NCBI GenBank assembly: GCA_037157565.1
Contig: JAZHRO010000013.1
Coordinates: 115,830,001-115,894,000 of the forward strand
Direction: 5' to 3'
From: Thalassia testudinum
Lineage: Eukaryota; Streptophyta; Magnoliopsida; Alismatales; Hydrocharitaceae
DNA length: 64,000 nucleotides
Below, piece after piece: positions 1 through 9,392 of the stretch. The notes below the pieces were generated by a model. The model was not told the origin of the DNA and did no database searches. It saw nothing but the letters and a program-made list of their open reading frames with translations. The position numbers and the translations under genes are program-made. Numbering within the stretch: position 1 is the stretch's first letter; the number at the start of each line of letters is the position of its first letter.

Positions 1-1063
1 CTAATGACCTTATAGAATGCCCATTTTGGCGCCAACACCAAAGGGTGTCAACACCCATAACTACCCCTTGGTGCCCTTTAAGGTGGCGCCAACTCTCCTT
101 GGCCATGGGATCTCCAACCACCTCCATCAACTCATCTTGGCCATCCATTTCAAAGGTCACCATAGCCCCCCTCCTATTCTATAAAAAGCCACCGCCTACG
201 ACCATTTTTGGGCATCCTCCCTTAGTGTATTTTCTACCTACATCCACCTATACCTATGCCCAAGGAGAAGGAGTAGAGAAGGAGATTAAAGGGGCACACC
301 ACCAGCCCTTTTGGTGCCTTCTTCTCCCCACTCTCTTCAACTTGGGCCACGCCAAGGAGGAGGACTCTTCCACTTCAAGGAGGATGGCCACGCAAAGGAG
401 AAGGACTTAGGGTGGACGTCCACCCTTGGAGAGAAACTTAGGGCACGCCCCCTTAGGGCTTGCCTTGGAGGTCATCACCTTGGCGGAGTTCTGCAAGGAA
501 GGAGTTGAAGGATTCTTTTCAAGCTTGGGAGCCACCAACCTTGGAGCAAGAAGCCCTCTTCTTCAACATCTATTTAGAGGATTTGTGTTTTCTTTTACTT
601 CAATTATCAAGTAGTAGAAGCATTCCTCTACTAGGCATTTTTGTTAAACACTTTATCACTTATCTAGTTGCCTTCTTCGCATATCTTGTTTGCATTTCTT
701 TTTGCTTATTTTCAGCATTCTTCACTTCCTCTCCCTAATTATTCTAGGTCTCTACTTGCCTAGAGTGAGCTTAGGGAGAGGCTCTACTTGCTACTTTAGA
801 GTTGTTTACTTAATTGGAAGTGTAAACACTTTTCCCGCCATCAGTTCGCATGTTGCCTTAGTTCAAAAATAAAGAAAAATGGTATATTGAAAATTGCCAA
901 AAAGAAAGTTGAGATATATTCCAAGCAAGAGAATCAATTTTGTAACCATATTTCCTCCTTGGACGACCCTAGATACTCCCCTATCTAGGAATATAAATTT
1001 AAGAGTTGATCGATTTTGCGCGTTACAACGACGTATTTAACAAACCGCGTGAAATCGCTATCA
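1..1063 (+). repeat. Element A 5' LTR (3' part only)
   Basis: Matches the last 1063 bp of the LTR at 7104-9392 at 1055 of 1063 positions by my count. It ends in CTATCA directly before the PBS. A TATA box lies at 180-187. The short reading frames inside it recur in the other LTR but have no recognisable product. Confidence 0.95.
180..187 (+). promoter_or_regulatory. TATA box of element A 5' LTR
   Basis: TATAAAAA, repeated at 8509-8516 in the 3' LTR and present in inverted form in the related LTRs of D (21114-21121) and E (23869-23876). Likely the core promoter of the genomic transcript. Confidence 0.6.
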
Positions 1064-1068
1064 CTTTT

Positions 1069-1086
1069 TGGCGTCGTTGCCGGGGA
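1069..1086 (+). other. Primer-binding site of element A (tRNA-Asp type)
   Basis: TGGCGTCGTTGCCGGGGA starts 6 bp after the LTR end. It is complementary to the 3' end of plant tRNA-Asp (TGGCGCCGTTGCCGGGGA) with one mismatch. It primes minus-strand DNA synthesis. Confidence 0.85.
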
Positions 1087-2651
1087 GGCGCGGCTTTGCA
1101 TTAACTCATTTTATCTTGCTTGAAGTGGATCTCATCCCCTTCTCTTTCTTTCTTTTGTGTGTGCAGGAACTACAGCGGGAAGGCGGGAATCTGGAAGAGA
1201 GAGCTCAAAGGTCCTTTTCTTCCCCCGAAAATTCAGGTTGGTTCCTCTTTCTGGTCACATAAATAATTAAAACTACCAAAAATATATTAAACTTGGCTTT
1301 CAGGACCCTAAACACTTAAATTAAGTGGAGTGGTGCATTTTAAAATCCATTGTTTGCTTGTATGCTTCTTTAGCACCATTCCATTGCAAGTATTGGTGTT
1401 CTATTTTTCGGGTCCAGATTTCTATCCGGACTTGAAAAAAATCGATTCCTAACACCCCAGGCCTCCTAAAATCATAAAATTTCATAAAGTGATTCCAAAT
1501 TAAGTTACGAACATCTGTTCCAAGTTTCAAATCAATTGGATTTGTATTTAAGTTTTAAAAATTCGTGGATTGTAGAGGGGTCATACCTTCTAATCTTCCT
1601 GTTTTGCTACTGTCCGAGAATTTTCAGAATTTTTATACTCATCCAATTTTTGTGAAATTTAGCTTGTTGGAATACTTGTGAAATTTTATATATCATACAA
1701 AATCATAAAAATTTTCTGAGGTTGGTGGTAATACTAAAAAGTTCATAATACCCACAGGTATTATTTCCGGACTTTGACACCAGTACAATTAAAAATTCAA
1801 AACAATTATCAAACGAATTCCTAAAATCTTACAAAAATCTTTTCTGGAATCCTTGTTTGATTTTATTCAAAGTAGTGGTGTTGTTTGACTTGTTTGGACC
1901 ACTACTTAATTCTAAAAGCCTAAAAAATAACTCATTGGTAGTTAAATTTCTGTCTTAGGGATAATTGGCTTAGGGTTTCTTTCTTTCTCTTTTGAGGCTT
2001 AATTCAAAGGAAATATACAATCACCCATACAACTTGAATTTCCTTTGATTGTGAACTTTCAAACTTGTTTGAAAACTTAAAGAGAAAAATCCTAAAACTC
2101 ATTTAATTAAATCAAATCCTAAAAGACAAAAATACATAAAAATAGTGTGACAACTTGATTTTTATTGGAGCCACTCTCCAATTCCTGCACACACACAAAA
2201 AAATCAAATAATAGGGCAACAACCCAATAAACGCCCTCCACATTCCGTGTGCACTATAGCATCCTAGACCTAATTAAAACTTGTAGCAACTTGACCCCTA
2301 AGGCTTTATCAATTTAGGCTTGCTATTTAGATCTTAAGTTCTCTTTAGTTAATACCAATTCTGTCATCTGTATCTGGTGTTCAGGCTGAGGGGCCGTGTC
2401 AAACGACCAGGCGCGGGTTTGTACAAGCACCTGGGGTTTTCCCTGGGAAACGTTTGGGCCCAAACCTCCCCTTAAACAACTTGGCTAGATTTGTTGATAG
2501 AACGGGTATGCACTATTGACTACTTATTTCCTATATAGACGAAGTCTTAGGTTATTATTAGGGAGTCACATTTAAGTTAGGTCTAGTTTGTTTGAATTGC
2601 ACACTTTCTCTCATCTCTTTCTCTTCTCCTCCCCTCCCATTCTTCCATTTT
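1087..2651 (+). other. Element A 5' leader, non-coding
   Basis: About 1.56 kb between PBS and gag with no long reading frame. It is homologous to the leader of element D (31784-33453, opposite strand), for example around the AGGCTTTC stretch near 1298. A pyrimidine run ending in GTGTGTGCAG near 1165 resembles a splice acceptor, but I see no convincing intron. Likely roles are RNA packaging and translation control; this is inference. Confidence 0.6.
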
Positions 2652-4739
2652 ATGCACGGGCGACGGTCTCAAAATCCGCACTTGGAAGGACCATTTGATT
2701 TTGCCCCCCACGCAAAAAGACCACTTTTTCTGTCTTCTTCTCCTGAAAAAATGGAAACACAACAAAATAGGTCCACTGACCCTTCCACGTCCACCTCTAA
2801 CCCCACCACTAACCCTAATTCTAACCCTTCCACCCAAAACCCAACCACCAGTAACTTCCCACACTTGGAGCTCCCTAATCTTGAGTTGCCCCACACACAA
2901 CATCAAGACCCCCTACCTGATCTTTTAAAATTGATGGCCGATCAGATTAATAAATTAAATTCCAATCAACAAACATTGACTAGGAACATCCAAAACCTAG
3001 CCAATCCAAGGCCAAACCCACCACCCCATCAGCAGCCTGTTGTTCCTCTAAAAGATTTCTATGATCCGTCTTATTATGAGGAACGACCAGGGGTGGTCAT
3101 ATCGGAGGGGGACTTTGAGATCAAGCCAGCCGTCCTGAACTTGATTAAACACTTTCATGGCCTTCCTAGGGAAGACCCTTTCAGCCACCTTGAAGAACTA
3201 ACTCTTCTTGCACAGACAACCCGTTCCCGAAATGTGCAAGAAGACATATGGCTGATGCGGCTTTTTCCATTATCTCTCAAAGATAAGGCCGCTTATTGGT
3301 TCAGGACCATTGGCCGACCCATTACAACATGGCCTCAACTCAAGAGTGCCTTCCTCAAGAAATTCTTTCCCATAGGTCGTACCAATTCCTTACGAAGTTC
3401 TATTACGACCTTTCACCAAAAATCTGGTGAAACTTTCCATGATTCTTGGGAAAGATTTCAAGACCTTTTAAGAAGTTGCCCGCACCACAAGATTCCTTTA
3501 TGGCAGCTCATACAAATCTTCTATCATGGATTAGAAGATCAAATCCGACAGTTTGTCGACGCCTCGTGTGGCGGCAACTTCTTAAATAAAGATGCTGAAA
3601 GTGCCTATGACCTGTTTGAAGAAATGAGTGAAAACTCATTTAATCAATCTTCCATGAACACATTTTGCAGAACCCAAAACCCGCAGTTCGGTGTTCATGA
3701 AATAGGCACTCAATCTATCCCTGTCACCCAAGACGATCTTCAATTGATTGCTCAAAAACTCGACCAGATGCATATTAATCAAAAGAAAATTGAGGAAAGA
3801 CTAGCCACTTCAACTCAAGCTCCACACCCACATCTAACCCAACCTAACTTTCCACAAAGAGAAAATTTGCACAATCTCAACACTACCCCTGCTGATTATT
3901 CTGAGGTTGCCCATGATTCACTGGGGAACTACAACTATCCAGATCTTAACCCCACTCAAAATATTTCTGCCATCCAGGAGCCCTTTAAAAATTCTCCCAA
4001 TTGGAAAAATTACCCGAACTACTCCTGGAATAATCAAGTTTCCTCCCAACCATATCATTTTAATGGGTATGGGTTGAATCCAAACTTCCATCCTGGGTCA
4101 TCCCAACAAGATATCAATGCCCAGATGCTGCGAACCCTACAGGATATGCAAACAAAAATGACGGAAGTAACCCGCAACATCACAAATCTGAACAATCAGA
4201 TTGGGGTTACTCCCACGCAAAGACCTGTAGGACATCTTCCATCCCAACCCATACCCAACCCTAATCACCAAGGAAACCATTATATGGGCAGAAATCCACA
4301 TTATCCACATCAGCCTCCTCCTAATCCACCACCTCAGCAGCCGCCCAGGTTTCTGCAATCACAGGCCCCCCCACCTCCTCTAAATAATAATCCGACTGCA
4401 CATGCAGTTACTTTGAGGAGTGGGAAAACCACCACTGACCCCGGGCCTTCACACGAACCTGGTAAGATACCTGTGCAAATTGACTCCCCACCTCCCCATC
4501 AGGAAGAAAAAGAAAAACAAAAATCTCAAGACAAGATTCCTGTCCCTTTCCCACAAGCTCTCTACCCCACCACCAACAAAAAAAAGAAATCTGAGCCCAC
4601 TACAGAAGAACTCATGGAGCTATTTGGGCAAGTTCATATCAATATTCCTCTCCTAGATGTCATCAAATATATACCTGCCTATGCTAAATTTTTGAAGGAT
4701 ATTTGTACTCCTAAAAGGCAGGCTAAAAATCTAGGATAG
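2652..4739 (+). CDS. gag: Gag polyprotein of element A
   Basis: Structural capsid protein of an Athila-type Ty3/gypsy element. From the first ATG (2652) it has 695 codons; a second in-frame ATG at 2751 starts closer to the conserved part and may be the true start. The frame is open upstream to 2592 without an ATG. The retrotransposon gag domain covers roughly nt 3060-3640, with EDIWLMRLFPLSLKDKA, TTWPQLKSAFLKKFFP and GGNFLNKDAESAYDLFEEM. The C-terminal part is rich in Pro, Asn and Gln, with a coiled-coil-like stretch near nt 4110-4200. I see no CCHC zinc knuckle. The frame ends in TAG at 4737-4739 and continues in the same frame into protease. Element D has AAG (Lys) at this codon. Intact length suggests recent function. 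Confidence 0.9.
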   Translation: MHGRRSQNPHLEGPFDFAPHAKRPLFLSSSPEKMETQQNRSTDPSTSTSNPTTNPNSNPSTQNPTTSNFPHLELPNLELPHTQHQDPLPDLLKLMADQINKLNSNQQTLTRNIQNLANPRPNPPPHQQPVVPLKDFYDPSYYEERPGVVISEGDFEIKPAVLNLIKHFHGLPREDPFSHLEELTLLAQTTRSRNVQEDIWLMRLFPLSLKDKAAYWFRTIGRPITTWPQLKSAFLKKFFPIGRTNSLRSSITTFHQKSGETFHDSWERFQDLLRSCPHHKIPLWQLIQIFYHGLEDQIRQFVDASCGGNFLNKDAESAYDLFEEMSENSFNQSSMNTFCRTQNPQFGVHEIGTQSIPVTQDDLQLIAQKLDQMHINQKKIEERLATSTQAPHPHLTQPNFPQRENLHNLNTTPADYSEVAHDSLGNYNYPDLNPTQNISAIQEPFKNSPNWKNYPNYSWNNQVSSQPYHFNGYGLNPNFHPGSSQQDINAQMLRTLQDMQTKMTEVTRNITNLNNQIGVTPTQRPVGHLPSQPIPNPNHQGNHYMGRNPHYPHQPPPNPPPQQPPRFLQSQAPPPPLNNNPTAHAVTLRSGKTTTDPGPSHEPGKIPVQIDSPPPHQEEKEKQKSQDKIPVPFPQALYPTTNKKKKSEPTTEELMELFGQVHINIPLLDVIKYIPAYAKFLKDICTPKRQAKNLG

Positions 4740-5696
4740 GTGCATCTTTCAGAGACAGTAAGCTCTGTCATACAGAGTAAGCTGCCTCCTAAGATGAAAG
4801 ATCCGGGGGTGCCTTTAATTTCTGTAATTATTGATGACACTACATTTAATCGCGCCCTCCTTGATCTTGGTGCCTCAGTGAATATTATTCCCACGAGTTT
4901 ATTCGAAGAATTTCAGATCGGTGAATTAAAACCCGTCGAGGTTACCCTGCAATTAGCCGACCGATCTACAATCAAACCTCGTGGGATTATCGAGGATGTT
5001 TTAGTCAAGGTCCAGAATTGTGTCTTCCCTGCAGACTTTCTGGTTCTTGACATTGAGGCACCTGAATCATTACTGGACTCCCCAATAATCCTTGGACGCC
5101 CCTTTTTGGCCACTGCAAAGGCAAATATCAATTGCCACACAGGCAAAATGGATATCAACTGTGCAGGCCAAACTATCACTTTAGATATTTTTAAATCCTC
5201 CAGGAGATTCCATGATGATAACTTCTTTGAGGACTCAGATACTGAAATTTCCAATATGGTGGAGGAGACAATGTTAATAGATACCCTTACCGACCACAAT
5301 TTTTTTGAGGACTCTGATTCAGAATCAGTGGTCGGCGAAATATGTGATCCAGAAACTTGTCTTGACCCCAAATTTATTCCTGATACCCCCCCTAACCCAC
5401 CCACTATTCACGCACCTAACTTTTCCACACTAACTTCACCCAATCCTCACCATTCCTTCCCCGACCCCTTTCTAACGGACCTGCCACCAACCCCGCCTGA
5501 GTTTGGCACCCAACCTAATTTAAACCCATGGCTAGACTCGGGCTACACTTATCATTTTCCATCCAACTTTGATCCCAATATTATTTCTAATCAATTTTCT
5601 AGGGATCTAGAAGACGACACCTTTTTTGCGGGAATCCAAGTGTCCAATTATTTACATGATCTTACGTCTTCCGTGCATACCTTCACGCCCGGCTGA
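4740..5696 (+). CDS. Retropepsin-like aspartic protease of element A, in frame after a gag UAG
   Basis: Processes the Gag polyprotein. The frame is continuous with gag apart from the single TAG at 4737-4739 and has no ATG at its start (first codon GTG), so expression would need stop readthrough or a lost stop. Residues 40-46 hold LLDLGAS, the Athila variant of the DTG/DSG active site, and ILGRPFLATA follows about 75 residues later. It is 318 codons, longer than a bare protease, with an acidic tail rich in Pro and Asp (two FFEDSD stretches). In D the frame continues toward RT; here it ends in TPG plus TGA, in sequence that matches D's region after integrase. The whole RT-RNase H-integrase block is therefore missing. 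Confidence 0.88.
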   Translation: MHLSETVSSVIQSKLPPKMKDPGVPLISVIIDDTTFNRALLDLGASVNIIPTSLFEEFQIGELKPVEVTLQLADRSTIKPRGIIEDVLVKVQNCVFPADFLVLDIEAPESLLDSPIILGRPFLATAKANINCHTGKMDINCAGQTITLDIFKSSRRFHDDNFFEDSDTEISNMVEETMLIDTLTDHNFFEDSDSESVVGEICDPETCLDPKFIPDTPPNPPTIHAPNFSTLTSPNPHHSFPDPFLTDLPPTPPEFGTQPNLNPWLDSGYTYHFPSNFDPNIISNQFSRDLEDDTFFAGIQVSNYLHDLTSSVHTFTPG

Positions 5697-5717
5697 ATGG
5701 CGTAAAAGATAGCACTG

Positions 5718-5735
5718 GATGGGAGGTAACCCATC
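5718..5735 (+). other. Post-coding hairpin, loop AGGTAA (element A)
   Basis: Perfect 6-bp stem GATGGG/CCCATC around loop AGGTAA, 21 bp after the protease stop. The same hairpin is in element D (26136-26153, minus strand) just after the integrase stop. A variant with loop AGGCAA is in element F (49537-49554). Confidence 0.65.
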
Positions 5736-6687
5736 ATTTTCTTGCTTTCCTTTTTTCTTCTTTTTCCAGGTTTTGTTCATCCTAAACCCGACCATCATCA
5801 CTAAGGTGATCCCTTTTCCCTCCTAATGCATGAGGACATGGCATATCTTAAGCATGGGGGGGTGTTTTTAAATTTTTACGATCAATTCAGGATTTTCAAA
5901 ACCTAAAAACATGCATTTTTGTTTAATTTATTTCCTGCTTGCATACCCAAAAAAAAAAAATGTTCAAAACTTTTTGAGGAAAAATTTTGAAATCGGGACT
6001 AAGGTCGAAAAATTCACTTTTGGTACAATGGATTTAATCTTTAACAAACTAAGGATGAGGATATGTATCTGATCATTAGAATTCCAGGGTCTATTGTAGA
6101 CAAGATCAGATATCTTTCTATAAAATTCCACCTGAACTCATAATAGTTCAGGTGACTTGATCCTATTTTGCAATATGGAAATTATTTGACTTAGCTTCTG
6201 ATTCAAAAACTTGCATGTTTTGAGAAACTTCTTGTGTCACTCTTCACACACAAGCCAACACTTAAAAATAACTAAAAATTTGAAAAAATCCCTTGTTTGG
6301 ACTTAGTGAAAGTCTGAAGTAGATCATTGGTTTGAGTTCCCACCGCCGAGAAGGAGGAAAATGCCTCCTTTAAGGACGCGATGTCAACATGTTACCGCCT
6401 CGGCGTTGCTCCATATCTATATTTCATATCTTTAGATGGAGCATTAAAGCGCATTTTAGCAGCTCAAGTGTCTTGGACAGTGCTCTACCTATAGTGTCGG
6501 AGCAAGAGCTTGAGTTTGTTTGGAGCGCCCCTTTTCACCGCATCGTGTTCTGGGGTTGTGAGCTCCTGGGTGGTGTCATGGACAGTGCTATCTCGAAGTA
6601 CTGGCGCCAGAGCCCCCTCGAGGAATGGTAACGGGAATGATGATCCCAACACATCTGTTGTAAGACTAAGCTAAAAATAAGCATGGG

Positions 6688-6723
<36 letters not shown>

Positions 6724-7065
6724 TATAAATTAACACGCCCTTATAAATGTTGGCTTTTCACAAGCACAGCCACAAGGTTTTAAAGGATTTTGCAAGTTGA
6801 GAATCAGATTCATGAGCCAAAAAAAAAATTCCTAAAAACAAACATTTCAAGTCATCTGAATTAACAAGGGGTTAATTTGAGAATTTTTTGGAAGATATAT
6901 TGATCCCGATCTATCTAATGGTTGAATCCAAAAACAAATCCCGATGTTTATCTTTAACAAATCCCGTACCTCCAGTTTTTTTTTTTTTTATCTGCCAAGG
7001 TCCACTGATCTCTTTTTCTCCTCCAAAGTCAAAAAAATTAGATTTCCCAAAAATTCTGTTTTAAG

Positions 7066-7087
7066 TTTTGCTAAGAGACTAGCAAAA
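7066..7087 (+). other. PPT-proximal hairpin of element A
   Basis: Perfect 8-bp stem TTTTGCTA/TAGCAAAA with loop AGAGAC, directly upstream of the PPT. Equivalent hairpins lie at the same place in D, C, F and X. Confidence 0.7.
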
Positions 7088-7088
7088 G

Positions 7089-7103
7089 ATAAGCATGGGG
7101 GTG
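7089..7103 (+). other. Polypurine tract of element A
   Basis: GATAAGCATGGGGGTG abuts the 3' LTR and would be the plus-strand primer. The same AAGCATGGGGGTG is in D (minus strand, 22496-22508). Confidence 0.8.
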
Positions 7104-9392
7104 CGATAAACGCCAGTTTATCATCATTCTTATGCATTAAAACAAACCTAGCTCTTAGGATTTTACTCCGCAAACGGGTTTTTGGGCTGCATTTAGGCAT
7201 AAATTAGGATAGGCATGCATTGCATTTTTTATTGTCGTTTTAATGAGTTTTTGTGAGTGTTAGGGATGTACAGATGCACAGATCCCTAAAACCCTAGCAC
7301 TCAAGAAGGCAAATGGTGAAGGAGAAGCCCAGACTAGCTGGAACTCAGCCTAATCCAGCTCACCTCAGCTTGATCCAGCTCACCTCAGCTTGATCCAGCT
7401 CACCGCAGCTGGAACCTAGCTTACTTGAACTAGGGTTAGCTCATCCCAGCTCCATTCAGCTAATCTCAGCTGGATGGCAGCTCAAGAGAGTTCATCTTAG
7501 CTCACCCTAGCTCAAGTCAGCTCAGATCTAGCTCAACCTAGCTGAGTCTAGCTCATCTCAGCTCCCACTAGTTCACAGGGAGCTCTAGCTAGCTCAGCTG
7601 AGTTGACAGGAGTTCACCCCAGCTCAGATCCAGCTACATTCAGCTCCACTCAACTCCAGCCAGCTGAAGAAGAATTCATCTCAGCTCAGGAAGCTCAAGT
7701 CCAGCTCCCGGGGACTCAGCTTAGCTCAACTCAGTTGAGCTAAGCTACCTTAGCTGCCTCAACCAGCTTGATTCTCCCCGGGAGCACCAGACCTAGCTCA
7801 CCTCAGCTCATTTTGGTAGAAGCTAGCTCACTTTAGCTTGGCTTAGTAGCTAGCAAAGAACTAGCAAGCTAAGCTAGCTAGAGTAGCCCCATGCCAGCCT
7901 CTTCAGTAGCAGCCAGCTCCAGCTCCAGCTCCAGACTCTCCTCCTCAGCTCCTTCCTCCAAACCCTAGCTCCAACACCTTCTCCTCCACTCCACCTTTAG
8001 CTAAGCTAGCTTAGCTTATCTTAGCTTAGCTTAGCATAGCTAACAACCAGCTCCTTGGCCATTCATTACCTCCAAAATCAACCCTAGCTAGCTCCACCAA
8101 CTCAAGCCTACCTAAGCTAGCTACTCTACTCAAGTTGGCGCCACCTCCTAGCCATCCCTTCACCCCATTATCTCCACCAAAAGACACTTCAGGTTGGCGC
8201 CAAAAACCACCCCTAACCACCTCTATATTGGCGCCACTTTCAGCCCCTTAAATCCACCCTACACCTACCCACATAAGCCATCCTAGCCATCCACATACCC
8301 CCCCTTCTAGAACCTTAAGGTGGCGCCACCTAATGACCTTCTAGAATGCCCATTTTGGCGCCAACACCAAAGGGTGTCAACACCCATAACTACCCCTTGG
8401 TGCCCTTTAAGGTGGCGCCAACTCTCCTTGGCCATGGGATCTCCAACCACCTCCATCAACTCATCTTGGCCATCCATTTCAAAGGTCACCATAGCCCCCC
8501 TCCTATTCTATAAAAAGCCACCACCTACGACCATTTTTGGGCATCCTCCCTTAGTGTATTTTCTACCTACATCCACCTATACCTATGCCCAAGGAGAAGG
8601 AGTAGAGAAGGAGATTAAAGGGGCACACCACCAGCCCTTTTGGTGCCTTCTTCTCCCCACTCTCTTCAACTTGGGCCACGCCAAGGAGGAGGACTCTTCC
8701 ACTTCAAGGAGGATGGCCACGCAAAGGAGAAGGACTTAGGGTGGACGTCCACCCTTGGAGAGAAACTTAGGGCACGCCCCCTTAGGGCTTGCCTTGGAGG
8801 TCATCACCTTGGCGGAGTTCTGCAAGGAAGGAGTTGAAGGATTCTTTTCAAGCTTGGGAGCCACCAACCTTGGAGCAAGAAGCCCTCTTCTTCACCATCT
8901 ATTTAGAGGATTTGTGTTTTCTTTTACTTTAATTATCAAGTAGTAGAAGCATTCCTCTACTAGGCATTTTTGTTAAACACTTTATCACTTATCTAGTTGC
9001 CTTCTTCGCATATCTTGTTTGCATTTCTTTTTGCTTATTTTCAGCATTCTTCACTTCCTCTCCCTAATTATTCTAGGTCTCTACTTGCCTAGAGTGAGCT
9101 TAGGGAGAGGCTCTACTTGCTACTTTAGAGTTGTTTACTTAATTGGAAGTGTAAACACTTTTCCCGCCATCAGTTCGCATGTTGCCTTAGTTCAAAAATA
9201 AAGAAAAATGGTATATTGAAAATTACCAAAAAGAAAGTTGAGATATATTCCAAGCAAGAGAATCAATTTTGCAACCATATTGCCTCCTTGGACGACCCTA
9301 GATACTCCCCTATCTAGGAATATAAATTTAAGAGTTGATCGATTTTGCGCGTTACAACGACGTATTTAACAAACCGCGTGAAATTGCTATCA
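7104..9392 (+). repeat. Element A 3' LTR (2289 bp, family I)
   Basis: Starts CGATAAACG (family consensus TGATAAA, first base changed) and ends CTATCA. The left third (about 7340-8130) is saturated with AGCT. The TATA box is at 8509-8516. A U5 hairpin, CCTAGATA/TATCTAGG, is at 9297-9318. Direct right flank taggt (9393-9397) should be one target-site copy. Confidence 0.93.
7340..8130. repeat. AGCT-saturated tract inside the family I LTR
   Basis: I count about 65 AGCT tetramers in roughly 800 bp, with spacers resembling CAGCTCACCTCAGCTTGATC. Chance would give about three. The same tract is in the LTRs of D (about 21590-22270 and 34840-35470) and E (about 24270-25030). It is not a clean tandem repeat: spacing varies. 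Confidence 0.85.

Larger units (their letters stand above)
5697..7088 (+). other. Element A 3' UTR
   Basis: Homologous to the 3' UTR of element D (22509-26194, opposite strand, minus solo LTR E). No long reading frame and no env-like gene. It holds a hairpin at 5718-5735, PPT-like repeats at 5850-5864 and 6679-6688, an A-run plus (TA)n microsatellite at about 6689-6726, and the PPT-proximal hairpin at 7066-7087. Confidence 0.75.
1..9392 (+). mobile_element. Element A: young non-autonomous Athila-type LTR retrotransposon (5' truncated by window edge)
   Basis: Seen: positions 1-1063 repeat at 8330-9392 with no indels and 8 substitutions, so these are the two LTRs of one element. Between them lie a tRNA-Asp type PBS, a leader, a gag-protease reading frame, a long 3' UTR and a PPT. 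RT, RNase H and integrase are absent: the sequence jumps from the protease tail to the stretch that in element D follows the integrase stop. The right flank (from 9393) is the RT gene of element B on the other strand, so A inserted into B. Its 5' end and the left target-site copy lie outside the window. Inference: a deletion derivative of a D-like element, moved recently by proteins supplied in trans. Confidence 0.93.

Noticed and set aside
45..872. Short reading frames in the A LTR, repeated at 8320-9201
   Set aside because: They are copies of one LTR, overlap the promoter region, and have no known motif.
1069..1086. tRNA-like sequence at the LTR ends
   Set aside because: Only the 18 nt complementary to the tRNA-Asp 3' end; it is a primer-binding site, not a tRNA gene. 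No full tRNA or rRNA gene was found.
2583..2906. 107-codon minus-strand frame over the start of A gag
   Set aside because: Shadow of the gag frame on the other strand.
5697..7088. Search for an env-like gene between pol and the PPT in A, and in D and C
   Set aside because: No long reading frame, signal peptide or membrane segment in any of the three 3' UTRs.
7340..8130. AGCT tract as a CRISPR array or satellite
   Set aside because: Spacing and spacer length are irregular, and the tract is part of a transposable-element LTR in a plant genome.
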